Source of the DNA: Polytrichum commune
Lineage: Eukaryota > Streptophyta > Polytrichopsida > Polytrichales > Polytrichaceae
Direction of reading: 5' to 3'
DNA: 60,000 bases
Assembly (NCBI GenBank): GCA_950295325.1
Contig: OX485805.1
Location: forward strand, 52,230,758 to 52,290,757
Positions 55,601 to 60,000 of this stretch are shown piece after piece. Position numbers and translations under genes: made by a program. The notes below the pieces were generated by a model that had not been told where the DNA came from, searched no databases, and saw only the letters and a program-made list of their open reading frames with translations. How positions within the stretch are numbered: position 1 is the stretch's first letter; every line of letters starts with the position of its first letter.

Positions 55601-58600
55601 TCATGTCCATTATACTCTTAACTGTCCACAATAGGTCACAAACCGAAACAGGTGCACCTACCTTGTTGCCCAACAAATATGTGCAATTGAATTGCTACAC
55701 CAAGATACTACTGATGGGTGATTAATACATACTTGTTTAATGGGTCGTAAGCTGAGGAGAAGATTGTTGAGCTCCATCTCCACTTCGAGGCCTTCAACAT
55801 CATAGGGCCCATCTACAGTTACCTTTTGCCCAAGTTGCAGGAGATAGGGTGCATCAAGCAAAGTGTTTGCTGGCTCTTGCTTCATCAAATTGAAGATATC
55901 CGGTCTTCCGATTACACTGGAGCTCAGGCTGCCCAATACTGCCTGCATCAACCAACAGTTCACAAAAATTGTATCAAAATTTATCTCACAGAAACTGCAC
56001 ATCAACTTCATAGAATTTCAATCCACAAAGCCACTTATTATCTTCATAATCACTGCAATAGTTATCCTTAAGCCCACTCAAAAACTCATGTTCTGGTGAG
56101 GATTTGTGATCCACTTTTGACAATTTATAGTGTTTAAAGAACGTTGAAGTGGTGTCAGAACCACCTACTTTGGAGAAATGAATGGGAGGCGTTTGACTTT
56201 GGCCAAAATACAGCTCTATAAAAATAAACTCCTCAAACTTCCGAGAGCACCATTTTAGGTGCCATTAAAAGCTTGCCATGAAATCCATTTTTATATAGCC
56301 ATCTTAATGAATAACTCATATATATTTATATTCTGTCCATTGCTGCTTTACCTCAGTATATGCAGCACGACATCGTTCAAGGGTGCGTTCCAATAGAGTT
56401 TGAACAAGCTCCAATATTTCTCCAGCATACATGGGCATTGCTTGTGCCCAGCCAAGAACCTGACAACCAACCACAGATTCTGATAAATCACACCTTTAAA
56501 TTTGAGAAGGTTGAGCAGTGCTAGGAGGAAAGAGATTTAAGTTATACATTGAGAGAAATGCAGACTTCTGAAGAGAACCCATTGATATAATTCACATTAA
56601 AGACACGTACTTCAGTGATCAGCTTATTTGCTGCCAATGGTCCTTGCAATACAGGTCTGCCCCTTTCAAGAGATGATTCATATACCGCACCAGGATGAGC
56701 TTTCAGACGAAATGCAGATGGACCTGAATCACCAGAAGTTATGAAGTTTATTATTGGCTGCATAAATTTGGAGAGCCCAGTCGGCAACATGAACCATGCA
56801 ATGCTACCCGATAAGGGTCAAAAAGAAACTGGACTACTAACTTGTACATGCAATTTCCTGTGTTTAAGGTAATCCTTGCAAAACTGATGTATGGTCATGA
56901 AGTCACGTTCCAATTTGTATAAAGGATGTCTTGAAATCTTACTCGCAAGTGCATCTGCCACTCGTGTACGATAATCCACATAAACAATTGGAAGAAATTG
57001 GTCCTTCACAAAGTTTTCAATGAAGCTTTGAAGACCATCATTCCTGTTCCAGCCAAAAATGTAATTATCAAAAACATGCACCTAACTAAAAACTTGTACA
57101 TGTCAGCTAATGCAATTCTAAGCATAAGATGCAGGGATTTCAGAATGAAGAAATAAGACCATGATAGAAAAACCAGCTTGGATGCTTCAGGAAAACCAGC
57201 TTGAGATCAGGACTCACCCAAGATTTGCATACTTTTTGGGAAGTAGAGAAACCACCTTATCTGTGAACTGTACAACGAGATGGTCAGCAAGAGAATTAAC
57301 CAAGAGCAATACAAACACAGTAAGATAGTATTCCAGTGCAATATTTAAAACAAATTTTGACATATGGATGTTTACACATGAAGGCATACAACAAACTAAA
57401 GGAAATACAATAAATTGACACAAAAAACATATGACATTTCAGTTGCTAGAAGTCACTTATGAAAAATATACCTGAAGTATAGGGCGATACACAGCTGATG
57501 TCAGATATATACCACGTTCTGGCAAAACGGCACTAGTTCCATAACCTTCTTGCGAACCTATTGTGACCCTCCGATTACGTGCATTACGCAAACTTTCACC
57601 ACTAAGTCGGTCATTTGATTCTGCAGAGCCCAACAGTTGAAGTCAGAATTTCATGACTCTAACACAGGAAACAAACATCCAAGAGACCTACATATTACTG
57701 TAGTTAAAGAAATGTTCCACAAAACGTACCAGGTAGACTAAGAACAGTATCAGTGAACCGGAAGGCAAATGACAAGCCCTCTTCTGACCCACCTCTGAAA
57801 CAAACAACAAAACAATCAGCAACAGTTTTTTAAGAACTACAAGACACCACTATCAGAGGAGAGGAGAGAACTCTCTTTGGCTGTTGCCCAAAACTCTTGT
57901 ACAGAAGATGGTTTCAAAAAAACACTAAACCGAGGGAGTAAACTTCCTCACCTGCTAAATAATCCCTACCCAGGAATAAAACAGCAGACAATTGATATCA
58001 ACTCATGGACCAATCAGAATAGGAGAAACAAGTACACAGCATTAGCCTTTAAAGTCAGGATGTAAGAGCATAGAGAGCAAACTTTGTGTCTGTATTTCCT
58101 TCATCCTTTCTATTCGATGTATGCCGCTTCCTGCATGATAAAGAGCACAAGGCAAACTGGCATCAGGAGATGCAAACAAAGAGAGCAATCAAGTAAACGT
58201 GAAATCATTTTCATACACAATAAATTTCCAATCCCTTTCTTGCTCCTGACACAAAGGTGTTAAGCTTTGCGTACTTTGCTGCATTTGGATCAGTTTTACT
58301 CGCAAGCCTCGCTGTTTGTACAGCTGCATCCGCAGAAGTAGCATCAGGTGTAGCACGAAGTATGTCACATATAAGTTGCTGGCATTCACTCTGTAGATAG
58401 GCAAATGAAAATATGAATAAGAGGCACACTATGGCATGCAAGCATGATGAAAATATGTAAAACATACTGGCAAGAGATAAATGCAAGAGGTGCTAGACAG
58501 TCACATGAGAAACAATGGTAGTTTGCGATAAAAGGTGTGGAATAAGATCACTAAGTGCTTCAAGGGATACAAGTAAGTGCTTCAAGGGAACATGCTATTT

Positions 58601-60000
58601 AATAGTAGAATACATTCAAACAAGGAAGAAGACAATGATTACAAGGGAACTAACCTGGATGACAGTTAATGCAAATCCCAAACTATAGCCTCCCACTGAA
58701 CCATTAACATCCGCATCATTGGTCCATGCAAGATTGCCATTAGTTTGGGACGAGTAAGCCCCACCATGATCACCAATGTTAGCTTTTGCCTCCATCAACT
58801 CTCCAACAAGTACATGATGTTCTGCAAAGACCACCACCTTAGTTTGTTAAAAAGTCAGAAGACCACAAAAACTGCCACTTCTATGCACACAACCTTGTGA
58901 AAATAGTTCCAACAATAATATGAAGAGTATCAAGGCAATGACTTTGTGGACCTACCAAGAATGTGAGTCACCAGATCCAAAATTGAAAGAAGAAGCTCTC
59001 GAGCTGCAGTTTGAGCCTTTCCCATGGGTTCAACAGTTGGTTCCTGCTGCCCAGTAATCAGAAGAGAACCGCTCTTTCCATTCTTTTGTGTGACGTAAAT
59101 CCCAATACTGCCTCCTTTGAGAAGTTTAGAGACCTGGTCAACACGGGGTCTTGCAGCTTCAATTGCAGCAGCCCGTGCTTTGATCTCAGCTGTAATCATA
59201 TCATGTACCGTAGGTCTCAACCTTTGACTGCAGACCAGAATTGGTGTCAGGGAACAAAAGGGGGGGATTTTAAAGATTGAAAATGAAGCAAATACAGTTT
59301 GATAGTTCTTTGAAAGACCATCAAAGAAGTTTTGCAGACCTGATAATGACTCCCGCACTAGAAATCTTGCCTAATAAAGCAAGACATTCCACCATTGTCC
59401 GCAGATACTTCACACCTTGAGGAGCATCGCTCTTCAACAGCATTTCCTGGTAACATGAAAATATGGTGTGAGATATAAGACCTGAACCAAAGAAAACAAT
59501 GCAGTGACTAATGTGAAAGTCCAGTGGAACAACTTCACTTATCTAGATCACCTCTAATGGGAAAGGAGGAAAAACATACCGTGAACTCGTTCGGAGTTGA
59601 TTCAGCTAACCACACAGGTGCAACATGGGGGGCTTTTCCATCCTCTTTTGAGATGTCGTCATTTCCATTTGTTGAACCTCGCTGAGCATCGCCTTGTTCA
59701 TTTTCATTGACCACACTTTCACCAGCATCTGATGACCTGAGGCTCACCAGAAACAATTTGCAATCAACTATACTAAGTAACAAGTGCAAAGCTTAACCAT
59801 TAAAGGCCCGAGAGGCCCATTTTGGGCCTGAATGTGCCATACAAAGGGTTAAAACTACTTCTTGATAACATTAGCTAAAAGTGTCAAAAGTGACCCTATT
59901 TAAAGCTAGTCCATTATCACATCCATTATCACATCCATTATCACATCCATTATCACATCCATTATCCCAGTAGAGTATACATGTTATGCAAATCGAATTA
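49642..60000 (-). CDS. SEC8: exocyst complex subunit SEC8 (EXOC4), 3' part, 21 exons visible; 5' end beyond window
   Basis: Subunit of the octameric exocyst, which tethers secretory vesicles to the plasma membrane. Exons: 59736-59580, 59446-59340, 59227-58956, 58821-58655, 58390-58275, 58130-58083, 57794-57730, 57620-57472, 57267-57218, 57043-56943, 56723-56611, 56459-56352, 55942-55733, 54928-54843, 54718-54517, 53399-53322, 52774-52673, 52448-52374, 51817-51722, 50498-50449, 49738-49642. All phases agree, giving 815 C-terminal residues of a protein that is ~1,050 long in Arabidopsis. Matching blocks include [139 protein letters not shown] and [10 protein letters not shown]. The 48-nt exon 58130-58083 is inferred from phase and splice sites and is the least certain. 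The stop is TAG at 49642. Confidence 0.94.
53467..53830. mobile_element. MITE in a SEC8 intron
   Basis: Ends TTACACTAAAAAGTCCTAT and, inverted, CTACACTAAATAGTCCTTTT. These resemble the termini of the 37.6-kb MITE (ACTACACTA then ATAG). Inside, near-palindromic words such as ATGTGGGCCACAT repeat. No clear target duplication. It lies between the exons ending at 54517 and starting at 53399, close to the latter's acceptor. Confidence 0.55.
59911..59967. repeat. 12-bp tandem repeat in a SEC8 intron
   Basis: Four perfect copies of CCATTATCACAT, then a partial diverged fifth, in the intron upstream of the exon at 59736. A short minisatellite that should be length-polymorphic. Confidence 0.9.

Noticed and set aside
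59911-59967. CRISPR-like array
   Set aside because: Contiguous 12-bp units without spacers in plant DNA; a minisatellite.
1161-60000. Functional clustering of GRV2 and SEC8
   Set aside because: Both act in membrane traffic, but they are separated by ~32 kb of transposons and plants do not group such genes.

Overview
The window reads as nuclear DNA of a land plant. Two long, intron-rich housekeeping genes on the minus strand encode proteins that align along their length with the plant endosomal J-protein GRV2/KAM2 (RME-8) and with the plant exocyst subunit SEC8. Introns are short to medium, with GT..AG borders that keep frame throughout. The ~30 kb between them is mostly transposable elements of several classes. 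I cannot fix the species. A seed-free plant (bryophyte, lycophyte, fern) is my guess, because the large LINE described here is unlike the usual flowering-plant L1 and RTE families.

Layout: 1-1160 is the 3' flank of GRV2. 1161-17263 (minus) is a complete GRV2 coding region, 24 exons and 2,633 codons. 17264-18800 is its upstream region, with a tandemly duplicated ~300-bp block. 19200-21011 holds decayed transposon pieces: a plus-strand LINE reverse transcriptase remnant and a chromodomain-like peptide. 21025-34122 (minus) is one 13.1-kb non-LTR retrotransposon bounded by a perfect 13-bp target-site duplication. 34136-37000 is AT-rich and mostly unassigned. 37.0-39.9 kb is a broken hAT transposase gene carrying a 412-bp MITE. 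40.85-42.04 kb has weak Harbinger-like traces. 43865-44085 is a foldback element. 44090-46113 is a pogo/Tigger-type DNA transposon with TA duplications and an open DDD domain. 47.12-48.07 kb is a second decayed LINE 3' fragment. 49642 to beyond 60000 (minus) is the 3' 21 coding exons of SEC8, with a MITE in one intron and a 12-bp satellite near the window end.

The most interesting object is the 13.1-kb LINE. In its sense direction it has a 1,528-codon ORF1 (low-complexity N half, RRM-like C half), then a separate ~620-650-codon ORF with two in-frame 2A-like motifs ending NPGP, each inside a copy of a duplicated module, then ORF2. ORF2 encodes an APE endonuclease, reverse transcriptase, RNase H, a Cys/His knuckle and a C-terminal region resembling the restriction-like endonuclease of R2/Dualen-type LINEs. 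A dual-endonuclease LINE with a tandem 2A middle ORF is, to my knowledge, not a described plant architecture. This copy of ORF2 is damaged (five in-frame stops, two compensating frameshifts at G-runs), whereas ORF1 and the 2A ORF are open.

The two host genes both act in endomembrane traffic (endosome sorting and exocytosis), but nothing here suggests they are functionally coupled. They are about 32 kb apart and separated by transposons.
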